Source of the DNA: G963677485 sp942492855
Lineage (GTDB): Bacteria; Armatimonadota; HRBIN16
Length of the DNA: 64,000 nucleotides
Assembly (NCBI GenBank): GCA_942492855.1
Contig: OW818647.1
Span: 2,666,001-2,730,000, forward strand
Direction of reading: 5' to 3'
Every line of letters starts with the position of its first letter. Within the stretch, counting starts at the first letter, position 1. A program made the translations under genes and the position numbers. Of this stretch, positions 25,511 to 34,105 are shown piece by piece. A model generated the notes under the pieces. It had not been told where the DNA came from. It made no database searches and saw only the letters and a list, made by a program, of their open reading frames with translations.

Positions 25511-27544
25511 ATGCCAGACTTACCGCCAGTCAATATATACCAGCACCAGCCTGCTGCGCTAGTGCGATGGGCTGACCAACATGCAGGCCCATGGAAGGTC
25601 ACGCTACCTGATGGCCGATTGATACAACTCTCATCTGTACGTAACGGCCGGCCTATTCTAGTGGGAACTGACAACCTCAACGCAGCCAAGTCTGCTGGTG
25701 TGGAGCCGCTGTGGCAAAGTGTGTCAAATCCTGATGGGCTGGACGGCACTGGTGTGCGTATGGGCCTGTTTGAGGGTGGGATTCCTCTCAGCACCCATCC
25801 AGAGCTGGCAGGCCGATGCCAGGTGTTCAATGCCAGCTACAGTACTCACACCACCCATGTGGCCGGCACACTTATTGCGCAGGGATTGAACGCATCTGCA
25901 AAGGGCATGGCTCCTAATGCCAGTGTCTCATGCTATAGCTGGACCAACGATGTATCGACTATACTCAGCCTGGCCGCGGATATCGGCGTCACGAACCACA
26001 GCTACAGCTTGAGAGTAGGGTGGGACTTCAACGCCAGGGGTGACAACCGATGGTATTGGTCTGGTGACCCCTCTGAGGGCATGGACGAGGACATTGACTT
26101 TGGGCGATATGACACCACAGCTAGGGACTGGGACCAAGCCCTGTTCACTAACCAGAACGTGCTGGCCTGCCGGTCGTCAGGTAATGACCGCAGGCAGGGG
26201 CCATCATCTCAACCGGTGGAGCACTGGGTATGGAGCACTAGTCAGGGGCAATACTTACTGAGTTATGATGTACGCCAACTGGATGGCGGCAGCTTGGGTT
26301 ACGGTTCTATTCATGATGGAGGCTGTGCCAAGAATGTGCTCACGGTGGGTAGTGTGGCGGACATAGTTCCGCCAGTCACAGATCAGACGGTGCTGGCCCC
26401 AAGCTCCTTTAGCAGTTGCGGTCCTACCGACGATGGGCGCATAAAGCCGGATATCAGCGGTAACGGCGAGTCGCTGACCAGCACGGTCTACGATGGGCAG
26501 ATGGCTCCCACTTACGCTGCCTCCAGTGGTACCTCGATGTCGAGCCCCTCAGTGGCAGGCGGTCTGGCACTTATTGTGCAGAGGTTCAGGCAACTCCACC
26601 CAGGGGTTGTGTTGTCAGCAGCCGCTTTGAAGGCCCTGGCCATTCATACTGCAAAAGGCAGTCAAGAAGGGCCCAACTACCGAACTGGCTGGGGCGTTCT
26701 TAACGCGACTGCAGCGGTCGGTCTACTGAACGGTGAAGCCACAGGCAACTCAATGCTCACTCAGACCAGCTTGACCAGAGGCCAGACCAGGCAGTGGCAG
26801 CTCTATCATCCAGGCGGTGACTTACGCGCCTCTTTATGCTGGGCTGACCCTGCGGCTGCAGAGCAGACGACCCACAACGACACCACCTCACGGCTGGTAG
26901 TTGACCTTGACCTGGTGGTGACTGGCTCAGACGGCACTTACTACCCATGGACACTCAATCCTGCGCAGCCCGAACTGAAGGCTGTGAAGGGCATCAACAA
27001 CCGCGACAATGTGGAGAGGGTGGATGCACCTAATTTGCCAGCCGGGTATTACACCGTGAGCGTGGGCTGCCAGAATTTAGCTGCGAAATACAGTCCGTTC
27101 GCTTTCTCGCTGGCTGTCAGTGGGATCGGCCTTCCCGCGACGCGTCTGTTCCTTAATGTGTCGCCCAGCATCTACATCGGCGACAGAGCCTCATTACCGG
27201 TTTCTGTGGAGGTCACGGCTCCGGGGATGCATGTCACGCGAAGCACCGATATGCAAAACACGCTGGATATCTCCGACATCCCTCTGGGTACTGGACAGCT
27301 TAGCATCACATCACCGAGGTTCCTTAGGCGTGTGATTGGGTTTGAGTCACTAGGGAGTGACCTCACGCTAAATGCCGTGATGACGAATGGTGATGCCGAT
27401 GGCAGCGGCAGCATCGACTTGTTTGATTTCGTGGAACTCGACCGGAATTTCGGCGGCACCATCAGTGATCTGGACGGCGATGGCCGAGTTAACTTGTTCG
27501 ACTATGTGGTGCTGGATATCGGGTTTGGTGCCGTCGCCGATTAG
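25511..27544 (+). CDS. S8 (subtilisin-like) peptidase with dockerin-type C-terminus
   Basis: 677 residues. The His motif is HTTHVAGT with His113, Ser342 lies in SGTSMSSPSVAGG, and the oxyanion Asn is in SSGNDRR. At the usual Asp position the sequence is MGLFEGGIP with Glu88, so the triad may be Glu/His/Ser or use another acid. A jelly-roll P-like region follows the catalytic domain. The last 55 residues carry two calcium loops, DADGSGSIDLFDFVELD and DLDGDGRVNLFDYVVLD, matching the divergent TIG protein. No signal peptide is visible and upstream in-frame codons offer none, which is odd for this protein class. A GAGAG lies just before ATG 25511. Confidence 0.85.
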   Translation: MPDLPPVNIYQHQPAALVRWADQHAGPWKVTLPDGRLIQLSSVRNGRPILVGTDNLNAAKSAGVEPLWQSVSNPDGLDGTGVRMGLFEGGIPLSTHPELAGRCQVFNASYSTHTTHVAGTLIAQGLNASAKGMAPNASVSCYSWTNDVSTILSLAADIGVTNHSYSLRVGWDFNARGDNRWYWSGDPSEGMDEDIDFGRYDTTARDWDQALFTNQNVLACRSSGNDRRQGPSSQPVEHWVWSTSQGQYLLSYDVRQLDGGSLGYGSIHDGGCAKNVLTVGSVADIVPPVTDQTVLAPSSFSSCGPTDDGRIKPDISGNGESLTSTVYDGQMAPTYAASSGTSMSSPSVAGGLALIVQRFRQLHPGVVLSAAALKALAIHTAKGSQEGPNYRTGWGVLNATAAVGLLNGEATGNSMLTQTSLTRGQTRQWQLYHPGGDLRASLCWADPAAAEQTTHNDTTSRLVVDLDLVVTGSDGTYYPWTLNPAQPELKAVKGINNRDNVERVDAPNLPAGYYTVSVGCQNLAAKYSPFAFSLAVSGIGLPATRLFLNVSPSIYIGDRASLPVSVEVTAPGMHVTRSTDMQNTLDISDIPLGTGQLSITSPRFLRRVIGFESLGSDLTLNAVMTNGDADGSGSIDLFDFVELDRNFGGTISDLDGDGRVNLFDYVVLDIGFGAVAD

Positions 27545-27619
27545 TCTGTCTATTACCCACATCTCCACGTTGATATTCGGTTATCGAGGTAACCACAAAA
27601 TGTCATGTGCTACACGTAG

Positions 27620-27843
27620 TCCGGGCACCCACGGAGTGGGTTAGATTCATATAGCCAGGGGTGAGCGTAGCGATATCCCTGGTTAAGTGTCACTACGTTT
27701 ACCCCCGAAGGGAGGTCGAACCGTAGCAAATATTCACAGGTAAACCATTCCGACCCACTTCGTAGGATGTGCACGCAGCTTACCACGGGTTACGCTGGCG
27801 CCCGTGGCGATAAGAACTGCTACCCACTTTGTGGGTGCTCGGA
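27620..27843 (+). repeat. 224-bp MITE-like element, copy 2
   Basis: Same orientation and nearly the same length as copy 1. Ends read TCCGGGCACCCACGGAGTGG and, inverted, TCCGAGCACCCACAAAGTGG, with the same internal hairpins but more drift. Even the flanks (CTACACGTAG on the left, ATGATATCCACCGTGTGC on the right) match those of copy 1, so the mobile or duplicated unit may be somewhat longer. Confidence 0.8.
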
Positions 27844-27991
27844 TGATATCCACCGTGTGCACCATATTTGTGGGGAATAGACTGGCCGATTAGTGGCGGC
27901 GTTTGTCTGGTGCAATAGATAGATTGTCGACTCTACTGAGATCGGTGGTTCATCTCAGCATGAATGGCATTGTCCAGGGCGGTCTGGAATG

Positions 27992-28040
27992 TCTGAACTA
28001 CGGACTGCACGGATGAGCCAATCGGAACGGATGGGGGCGG
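27992..28040 (+). repeat. Dispersed repeat, ACCACGGATTACACGGAT family, degenerate copy
   Basis: TCTGAACTACGGACTGCACG followed by CCAATCGGAACGGATGGGGG resembles the start of the other copies, with several substitutions and no conserved 3' half. Confidence 0.5.
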
Positions 28041-28319
28041 TCCGCGAACCTCCATGGGTGACAGTGCCCGTCGGTGATGACAAGTAACCATAATGTGGCT
28101 GCGAGAGTTTAGCCTTGCACGTGGTTCTACAACAATACTGTGGTCTTGGGATGCCAGCGCAGTATCTGGTCGTCATGCCAGAGTGTTACGGGATACCCAG
28201 TGAATGTAACCAGTGTGATAGTTATGATTGCTCCGAATCAATGAACGAATCGGGTTGTTGTGCGTTATCATGAATCTAGGCAACATTCTGCCACTGAAAC
28301 TATGGAGGACAAATACCTA

Positions 28320-29084
28320 ATGAAACGTCAAGGTTTTACCTTGATCGAGCTACTTGTGGTTATTGCTATTATCGCAATACTGGCTGCAATTCTGTTCCCC
28401 GTATTCGCTCAGGCGCGTGTCAAAGCAAAAACAGCGGCGTGCCTCAGCAATACCAAACAACTAGCATTGGGTCTTAGCATGTATGCTGATGACTATGATG
28501 ATGCTTATCCCAAAGGCGCATTCTGGGTCGCCAACATAACTCAAGACATGGTACCAGTATCTGGTATCACCACAGCCGTAACCTGGGCTGATGTCATCTT
28601 GCCATACGTCAAGGCCAAAGCCATGTATGCATGCCCCAGCCGTCCTACGGCCGGTAAAGCAGCAGGAACATGGGGCGGCCCTTGGAAAAATAGCTGCGGA
28701 TTCGGCTTCAACGAATGGGGCTGGAACACAGTTGGCAACAACCCCTCATTAAGCTCTGTTGCCAATCCATCCGATGCCCTTATCCTTACCGAAATTGATA
28801 TGGCTATTCCAGATGCTGGTACCCACTGGTTCGCGCCACAGGCTGGCTCCGGCGGATATTTCGTCAACGCGGCCAAAGCGCATAGCTACCGCATGAACTT
28901 TGCATTCTGCGACGGACATGCTAAAGCACTGAAGCCACGCCAGACCATCAGCCCCAAGATGATGTGGAACTGCACCGGCACATACCCATTCACCATCAAC
29001 GCATGGGATGGGCAGCAAGCCGCTTCAGAAGAAGAGGCGATTTCCATCGCCGCCAGTTGGACCGCCAACACACTGGACTTCTAG
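28320..29084 (+). CDS. DUF1559-type pseudopilin (prepilin N-terminus)
   Basis: 254 residues beginning MKRQGFTLIELLVVIAI, a textbook type IV prepilin/pseudopilin leader with cleavage between Gly and Phe and the conserved Glu at position 5 of the mature helix. It continues ILFPVFAQARVKAK, the form I associate with Armatimonadota, and CLSNTKQLALGLSMYADDYD. A late FAFCDGHAKALKP segment is the DUF1559 H-DG region. ATG 28320 is chosen because it opens the leader and has GGAGG 11 nt upstream; earlier codons are unsupported. It probably assembles through a type II secretion or pilus-like machine. A hairpin terminator follows at 29108. Confidence 0.92.
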   Translation: MKRQGFTLIELLVVIAIIAILAAILFPVFAQARVKAKTAACLSNTKQLALGLSMYADDYDDAYPKGAFWVANITQDMVPVSGITTAVTWADVILPYVKAKAMYACPSRPTAGKAAGTWGGPWKNSCGFGFNEWGWNTVGNNPSLSSVANPSDALILTEIDMAIPDAGTHWFAPQAGSGGYFVNAAKAHSYRMNFAFCDGHAKALKPRQTISPKMMWNCTGTYPFTINAWDGQQAASEEEAISIAASWTANTLDF

Positions 29085-29107
29085 AACCCTCATTCAGGTC
29101 ACCAAGC

Positions 29108-29140
29108 AGGTCGACGGATTCAATTCCGTCGACCTTCTTC
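29108..29140 (+). terminator. Rho-independent terminator-like hairpin
   Basis: Arms AGGTCGACGGA (29108-29118) and TCCGTCGACCT (29125-29135) form a perfect 11-bp stem with a 6-nt loop, followed by TCTTCATT. It lies 24 bp after the pseudopilin stop. Confidence 0.75.
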
Positions 29141-29265
29141 ATTCAGTGCCATTATAGTTTCCTAATCCCGGAGCTGATCGATTGACGGCAGGGGTACAAA
29201 TTATGCATACTTGTGATACAGGGAGTCGAGATTCCCGCACCACAATCGGTAGACAGGAGTAAAAA

Positions 29266-29790
29266 ATGAGTGACCAGACACGCAAATACGGGTTCACATG
29301 GGATTTAGTGGGTGATATCAAAGAGGGTCGGCCGAATCTCGGCCCCAATCTGCGTGTGGAACTCTACCGGATGATGCAATTTTCGATTCGTGATGTGCTT
29401 GAGCAAAGAATCGGCTCTGAAGATACCGACCGGTTGTTCTATGATGCCGGCTATCTCGCTGCTAAAGTGTTTTACGATACCTACCTCACTGGCACCACCG
29501 ACCTGCAGTCATTTGTTGCTCAGTTGCAGCAGTTGATGAGGGAGACCGGTATGGGTGTGCTGCGTGTAGAGAAGGCTGATATGGAGGCGGGTGAACTGAT
29601 GTTGACTGTTTCTGAAGACCTCGATTGCTCAGGCCTTCCTGAACTCGACTATGAGATATGCCACTACGACGAGGGATTCATCGCAGCTCTACTGGAGCGG
29701 TTCTCAGGCGTTAAGTTCAAAGTGCGGGAGATCGACTGCTGGTGTACGGGCGGCCGTACCTGCCGATTCCATGCTGTTGCAGAGTCGTAA
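29266..29790 (+). CDS. V4R (4-vinyl reductase) domain protein
   Basis: 174 residues. The C-terminal half is a V4R domain: DCSGLPELDYEICHYDEGF and REIDCWCTGGRTCRF, with conserved Cys residues. V4R domains are small-molecule or metal-binding sensors, known from bacteriochlorophyll synthesis (BchJ), XylR/DmpR activators and single-domain signal proteins. GGAG lies 7 nt before ATG 29266. Its TAA overlaps the ATG of the histidine kinase gene by one nucleotide, so the two are very likely a sensor-kinase pair. The ligand cannot be told. Confidence 0.85.
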   Translation: MSDQTRKYGFTWDLVGDIKEGRPNLGPNLRVELYRMMQFSIRDVLEQRIGSEDTDRLFYDAGYLAAKVFYDTYLTGTTDLQSFVAQLQQLMRETGMGVLRVEKADMEAGELMLTVSEDLDCSGLPELDYEICHYDEGFIAALLERFSGVKFKVREIDCWCTGGRTCRFHAVAES

Positions 29791-31064
29791 TGAGTTGTTT
29801 GAGTTCCGAACAGGCGTTGGCACTGGTAAAACAGCTAAGGCAATACGTCCAGGATCAGCAAGCCCCGATTGATAATGCGGTGCAAGAAGGGCTTCAGGAG
29901 CTTGCCGAGTTGGTATCTGAGGTCCCTTCGGATGTGAAGCATCTGTCTGGCATAGATATAAATGCATTGTTTGAACCTGTTGAGAAGCTCTTCATATCAA
30001 GCCAACTGCCTGATGTGGTGCCTCAGTTTCCAGCGAACGCGCAGTCACTGCAACGAGTATATATGCAGATTGAAAAACTGCGTACCCATATCATGGCTCT
30101 GGCCAAAGGCGATTTAAATCACCGGCTGGACATCAATGGATATGTGGCCGGTGCGGTGAAGTCGCTGCAGGCAAACCTGCGTCACCTGACCTGGCAGACG
30201 CAACAGGTGGCAGCCGGCGATTTCAGTCAGCGTGTGGATTTCATGGGTGAGTTCGCCACAGGTTTCAATAGCATGATCATGCAGCTTGATGAGATGACTA
30301 ATCAATTGGTGCAACGCAACTGTCAACTGCAGCAGGAGGTCGATGCACGCCAAAAAGCGGAGAATGAGCTGACCCGCGCCTTAAGCCATCTGCAGGCAGT
30401 AAACACCGACCTGCAGAGCTTTGCATACGTCATCTCCCATGACCTGAAGGCCCCTCTGAGGGGCATCGTCTCTATTGCCACATGGATTCAACAGGACTAT
30501 GAGGCAAGCCTTGATGAATCTGGCCGAGAACAACTCGCTTTGCTGGCTGATCGTGCGAAGAAGCTGACAGAGATGATAGATGGTGTACTACATTACAGCA
30601 GCATGGGGACACTGGACGATAGTCACGAGTTGATCAAGTTGCGGCCGTTGGTAGAGCAGACCTTCAGCTTGCTAAATCCACCCGATAACATCAAGCTGGT
30701 TATCAACGGTGACTTGCCTGAGATAACTGCGGATCCGGTGAGGATATCGCAGCTTTACCAAAACCTGATGAGCAATGCCGTTCGGTATATTGACAAACCA
30801 GAGGGTTTGATAACTGTGAGCCTGCGTGATGGTGACGAAACGGTGTTTACAGTAGCCGATAACGGACCTGGCATAGTTGAGAAAGAACAGACACGCATCT
30901 TCGATCTTTTTCAAACGGGTGCAGCCAGAGTTGAGGGCAGCACCGGCGTGGGTCTGGCCGTGGTGAAGCGCATCTGCGAGTTCTACGGCGGTAAGGTTTG
31001 GGTAGAATCACAGCTTGGCGAAGGGGCTTGTTTCTGCTTTACGTTACCTAACGCCCTCACGTAA
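29790..31064 (+). CDS. Soluble sensor histidine kinase
   Basis: 424 residues. A helical N-terminal region is followed by HAMP-like helices (IMALAKGDLNHRLDINGY and VAAGDFSQRVDFMGEF), a HisKA dimerisation helix with His217 in ISHDLKAPLRG, then an HATPase domain with NLMSNAVR (N box), DNGPGI (G1) and GSTGVGLAVV (G2). No transmembrane segment or signal peptide is visible, so it is probably cytoplasmic and gets its input from a partner, most likely the V4R protein encoded directly upstream. The start is ATG 29790, overlapping the upstream stop (TAATG). No response regulator gene is adjacent. Confidence 0.9.
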   Translation: MSCLSSEQALALVKQLRQYVQDQQAPIDNAVQEGLQELAELVSEVPSDVKHLSGIDINALFEPVEKLFISSQLPDVVPQFPANAQSLQRVYMQIEKLRTHIMALAKGDLNHRLDINGYVAGAVKSLQANLRHLTWQTQQVAAGDFSQRVDFMGEFATGFNSMIMQLDEMTNQLVQRNCQLQQEVDARQKAENELTRALSHLQAVNTDLQSFAYVISHDLKAPLRGIVSIATWIQQDYEASLDESGREQLALLADRAKKLTEMIDGVLHYSSMGTLDDSHELIKLRPLVEQTFSLLNPPDNIKLVINGDLPEITADPVRISQLYQNLMSNAVRYIDKPEGLITVSLRDGDETVFTVADNGPGIVEKEQTRIFDLFQTGAARVEGSTGVGLAVVKRICEFYGGKVWVESQLGEGACFCFTLPNALT

Positions 31065-31088
31065 CTTCTGTCCGTAAATAACCCGGAT

Positions 31089-31109
31089 CTCCGTACCAAG
31101 CGGAGTTTT
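31089..31109 (+). terminator. Weak terminator-like hairpin
   Basis: CTCCG (31089-31093) and CGGAG (31101-31105) form a 5-bp stem followed by TTTT, 25 bp after the kinase stop. The stem is short. Confidence 0.35.
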
Positions 31110-31160
31110 GCCGTGATACACGCCCCTTGCCCTACCCGTTGTGTGATACCCCCGATTGAT

Positions 31161-31317
31161 ACCGAGACGTAAATGTCTCGGTGATTGATCAACAAGCAAC
31201 CGCCCGTGCATGCACGGCAGCCTACGACATAACTGATACGGCCGGGCGCCCCTTGTGAGCGCCCTAAACAAGAACTATCGAATGAACAACGATTAGGGCA
31301 CCCACAAGGAACGCCCC
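31161..31317. repeat. Hairpin-rich segment related to the 11851-11988 element
   Basis: Opens with ACCGAGAC (31161-31168) pairing with GTCTCGGT (31175-31182), then TGATCAACAAGC, matching TGATCACCAAGC in the 11851 element. A palindrome CCGTGCATGCACGG (31204-31217) takes the place of that element's inner hairpin. A long imperfect inverted repeat follows, 31244-31267 against 31293-31317 (CCTTGTG...GCCCTAA / TTAGGGC...CACAAGG). Confidence 0.5.
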
Positions 31318-31332
31318 GGCAAAGTCATTACC

Positions 31333-33288
31333 CTACACCTTTACCACAGTGGGCTTGGCCGCGAGATAATCGGACAAATTCACGGAATGCCTATTCCCTT
31401 CGATCGTTATATTCACCGTTCCCGCCTTGTGGTCACTCCATCCGGTAACACTCAGCTTGTGGCCCACAATCATCATCACGCTGGCCGTGTCCACAGAAAT
31501 AGCTCCCTTCGAAACCACAAGTTCGGACGCCTCGTGAAACACCGTCATCGTGGCGAGTGCAGCTATCTTCACTGCCTGAGCTTGGTGGTCATTAGCCAGC
31601 ACCTCCACGGCAGGAATGGTGGCCTTACCAGCAGTTCTGGGTGCGGGTTGATCCGGCCATATCGCTGTGGCACAGACCTGATCGCCAGCATGACTGAGCC
31701 AGACTTCCAGCATATCAGCATCACAACCAAAGTGAAGACCGGTGTTGATGTCGTGCCAGTTGCCCTTCCTGTGATCTAGCCTGACGCCTAGCTGCCCGGC
31801 TTGATAACTGGCATAGAGCACCCCAGAGTGCCACACCCAGTCGCAGTGTTCAAACTGCTGACCAACCTTCAGTTTGCGCACTTCCCCATCGGTGCTCACA
31901 AGCACATCACCTTGTGCGCGGCACTGATCCAAGCTGGTGATCATGGGTGCTGAGCTGTAGTCTATACCATCTGGGGCAATCAGGCAGACCACACCCTTCT
32001 GCGTGAGGAACCAGCTCTTGAGCAGAGCCCACTTCGTGTCCCCCTGCTTTCGTACGAATGGCATACTGACGAGCCCTTGGGTGCCGTCCGACAGTCCGGC
32101 AACGCGCGGCGGCTTGACAGGCATCGAATCGTCAGATGTGCTGCTCAGCCCGGGCAACCGACTCCAGTTCCAAAGCGGCACCGTGTCCAGATACTCCTGG
32201 CCAGTTTTGAGCAGCCAGTGGTTCCCGCAGTTCAGGTAAGGCACACCTTTGAGGTTTTCGCCGTTGATCGATTCGGTCAGCTCTGTCTGCTTGCTGATGG
32301 TCTTCAGGTAGAAACTCCAGCGTCTATTTCGGATCACAGCCAGGTCGCCATATGGAAAATACCGGCAGCCCGATGGTGTTGCCTCCGGTTTCCGTATGAG
32401 GCCCAGAGTGCGTTCCAACGGTCTTCGACGGCTGGGGGGCACCACCTGCATCCACAGCTCCAGCATCCCTGCCTGGTTGTCACGAAGCGCTTTGGGGCGT
32501 GCGACGGCCCGGTCAATGGTCGCCGGTGTGATGTAAACCCCTCGCGACATCCACACCAGGCCGTTGGTGATGTAGTTTGAGATGATGTCACGCTTCGCCA
32601 CGGGGATTGCGAATGGAGTTTCGCGCACCTGCCAGGCCAGTTCGGCGATGGTGGCGATAAATGACCCGCCGTAGTGATGGCTCTGCAACCTGTGTCCGTG
32701 CTGATAGTAACTGCCATCGGCTTGAATGCCTTCACCGGCCCCTACGGTCACTTCCTGCCACACGCGCTGGAGTGCCGCATTCAACTCATCATCGCGGCCG
32801 CGTAAGGACGCGCGGTGGATCACGATATCCGCGACCCATAACAAATTGGCCGCACTCATCGCTACAGACCCCGCCTGGTCGAGTATCTGCAAGGCACCTT
32901 CAAGCTGCTGCCTTGTCAACACGGACTGCAGGAGCACCGCCACGATCTGCATGTTCAACGGCACACCGATGCGGTTATGCCACCAGTTGGGGCATTGATA
33001 CCGATGCTTCAGCCAGTGCTCCATCGCGTTCTGAATGGCTTCCAGCAGCGGTTCCGAGTGGTACATCGATCCGGCGGGAGTAGCGTAGGCGCGTGCCATC
33101 CCAGCGAGGCGAGCCACGTGCCCGCCGGGTTCCCACGTAGATGGGCTACGGTCGGTATAGTTGATGTCGGTGAATCGCCCGTCGGCGTCCAGCAGCTTCG
33201 TCCACCCGATCACGGTTGGCTGGTCAGGAATGCCTGATCGGAGTTTCAGCTCAGCGAACCGCTGGCATATCAACTGGTGGATGTTCAT
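31333..33288 (-). CDS. Polysaccharide lyase family 8-like protein
   Basis: 651 residues. PL8 lyases (hyaluronate, chondroitin AC, xanthan) cut uronic-acid glycans by beta-elimination in an (alpha/alpha) toroid followed by beta-sandwiches. The aromatic patch NWWHNRIGVP is at 101-110. Likely catalytic residues are Asn148 (SAANLLW), His197 and Tyr206 (DGSYYQHGHRLQSHHYGG); their spacing of 49 and 9 matches the PL8 triad Asn-His-Tyr as I know it. ATG 33288 has AGGTG 8 nt upstream and begins the helical domain. Further upstream codons lie in intergenic repeats. No signal peptide is visible, which suggests an intracellular oligosaccharide lyase rather than a secreted one. It stands alone with repeats on both sides. 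Confidence 0.83.
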   Translation of the reverse strand: MNIHQLICQRFAELKLRSGIPDQPTVIGWTKLLDADGRFTDINYTDRSPSTWEPGGHVARLAGMARAYATPAGSMYHSEPLLEAIQNAMEHWLKHRYQCPNWWHNRIGVPLNMQIVAVLLQSVLTRQQLEGALQILDQAGSVAMSAANLLWVADIVIHRASLRGRDDELNAALQRVWQEVTVGAGEGIQADGSYYQHGHRLQSHHYGGSFIATIAELAWQVRETPFAIPVAKRDIISNYITNGLVWMSRGVYITPATIDRAVARPKALRDNQAGMLELWMQVVPPSRRRPLERTLGLIRKPEATPSGCRYFPYGDLAVIRNRRWSFYLKTISKQTELTESINGENLKGVPYLNCGNHWLLKTGQEYLDTVPLWNWSRLPGLSSTSDDSMPVKPPRVAGLSDGTQGLVSMPFVRKQGDTKWALLKSWFLTQKGVVCLIAPDGIDYSSAPMITSLDQCRAQGDVLVSTDGEVRKLKVGQQFEHCDWVWHSGVLYASYQAGQLGVRLDHRKGNWHDINTGLHFGCDADMLEVWLSHAGDQVCATAIWPDQPAPRTAGKATIPAVEVLANDHQAQAVKIAALATMTVFHEASELVVSKGAISVDTASVMMIVGHKLSVTGWSDHKAGTVNITIEGNRHSVNLSDYLAAKPTVVKV

Positions 33289-33745
33289 ACCATTGTCACC
33301 TTTTTTTTCAGCTCTCAATAAGTCATCGGCCATTACGGCCCGCGTTCCGGCGGGCGATGGAAGCAGCCCTGCTCCGGAAGGAGGAACCCGCGGTAGCGTG
33401 GGTTGATCACCTGCGACCCACACTGCTGGCCCTTGGCGACGGGTGACAGTGCCCGTCGCTGATCAATACCGGCCCGTGTTCCGGCGGGCGATGGGGAGGC
33501 TACCCTCTCCTGCGCCGGCCGGAGCGAAGCGACGCCGGCCGCTAATGATCAGCCGTGCGGTGCAGGAACCCGCACTGGACGCAGTTCCCGGAGCGTCAGC
33601 TCCCGGAACGTAGTCGTGAGGGTGACTAAACCCGCGGCACATCGCCTCTTGTCTCGCTCATGGCGGAGTTTATATCTCAAAACGTAACTACTCAGTCATG
33701 AGCGACAACCTTGCATTTATCAACATATTTCGTAATGGCCATGCT

Positions 33746-33977
33746 TCCGGACACCCACGAAGTGGGTAAGATTCTTATAGCCACGGGTAAGCGCCAGCGC
33801 AACCCGTGGAAGGCCACCAAAACCGTCTACCCCGAAGTGGGTCGCCTTCGGTGACTTGATAGCACGGCTACCGCGAATAGGTGCGACCCACTTCGGGGTA
33901 GGAATGATGCGCCGTTTTCCAGGGGTATCGCTTCGCTCACCCCTGGCTATAAGAAAGTACCCACTTCGTGGGTGCCG
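33746..33977 (-). repeat. 232-bp MITE-like element, copy 3 (inverted)
   Basis: Inverted relative to copies 1 and 2. It begins TCCGGACACCCACGAAGTGG, then TTCTTATAGCCACGGGTAAG, and ends in the AGGGGT/ACCCCT hairpin arm, then CTATAAGAAAGTACCCACTT and the palindrome. Its right flank CCGTAGGGATGT also occurs, inverted, just outside the left end of the IS at 21208. Confidence 0.78.
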
Positions 33978-34060
33978 TAGGGATGTCTGATGGCGGTATG
34001 CATATGCCGAACATATCCTTGACAGAACTATATGATGGCTGAGTATAATCTCAAAAGCAA

Positions 34061-34089
34061 AGAGCCCGCCCCTTGCGGGGGCGAGCTCT
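34061..34089 (-). terminator. Rho-independent terminator of the GH4 gene
   Basis: AGAGCCCGCCCC (34061-34072) pairs with 34078-34089 through 12 positions with one mismatch around a 5-nt loop. On the minus strand the stem is followed by TTGCTTTTG. It lies 17 bp after the stop of the gene at 34106-35428. Confidence 0.8.
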
Positions 34090-34105
34090 CATTAATACCC
34101 GTGGG

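Larger units (their letters stand above)
27545..28319. other. 775-bp intergenic region with repeat elements
   Basis: Contains MITE-like copy 2 (27620-27843), a degenerate ACCACGGATT family copy (27992-28040) and a segment GGTGACAGTGCCCGTCG (28056-28072) that recurs at 33442-33458. From about 28085 to 28319 nothing is recognised apart from GGAGG 11 nt before the pseudopilin start. Confidence 0.65.
33289..34105. other. 817-bp intergenic region rich in repeats
   Basis: Holds a 25-bp direct repeat with core GTTCCGGCGGGCGATGG (33336-33360 and 33470-33494, one mismatch), GC-rich hairpins near 33508-33565, MITE-like copy 3 (33746-33977) and the terminator of the GH4 gene. Open frames here are low-complexity shadows of these repeats. 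Confidence 0.65.

Noticed and set aside
19113..33977. The regularly recurring palindromes as a CRISPR array
   Set aside because: The repeats are kilobases apart and lie in elements of constant internal sequence; there are no spacers and no cas genes.
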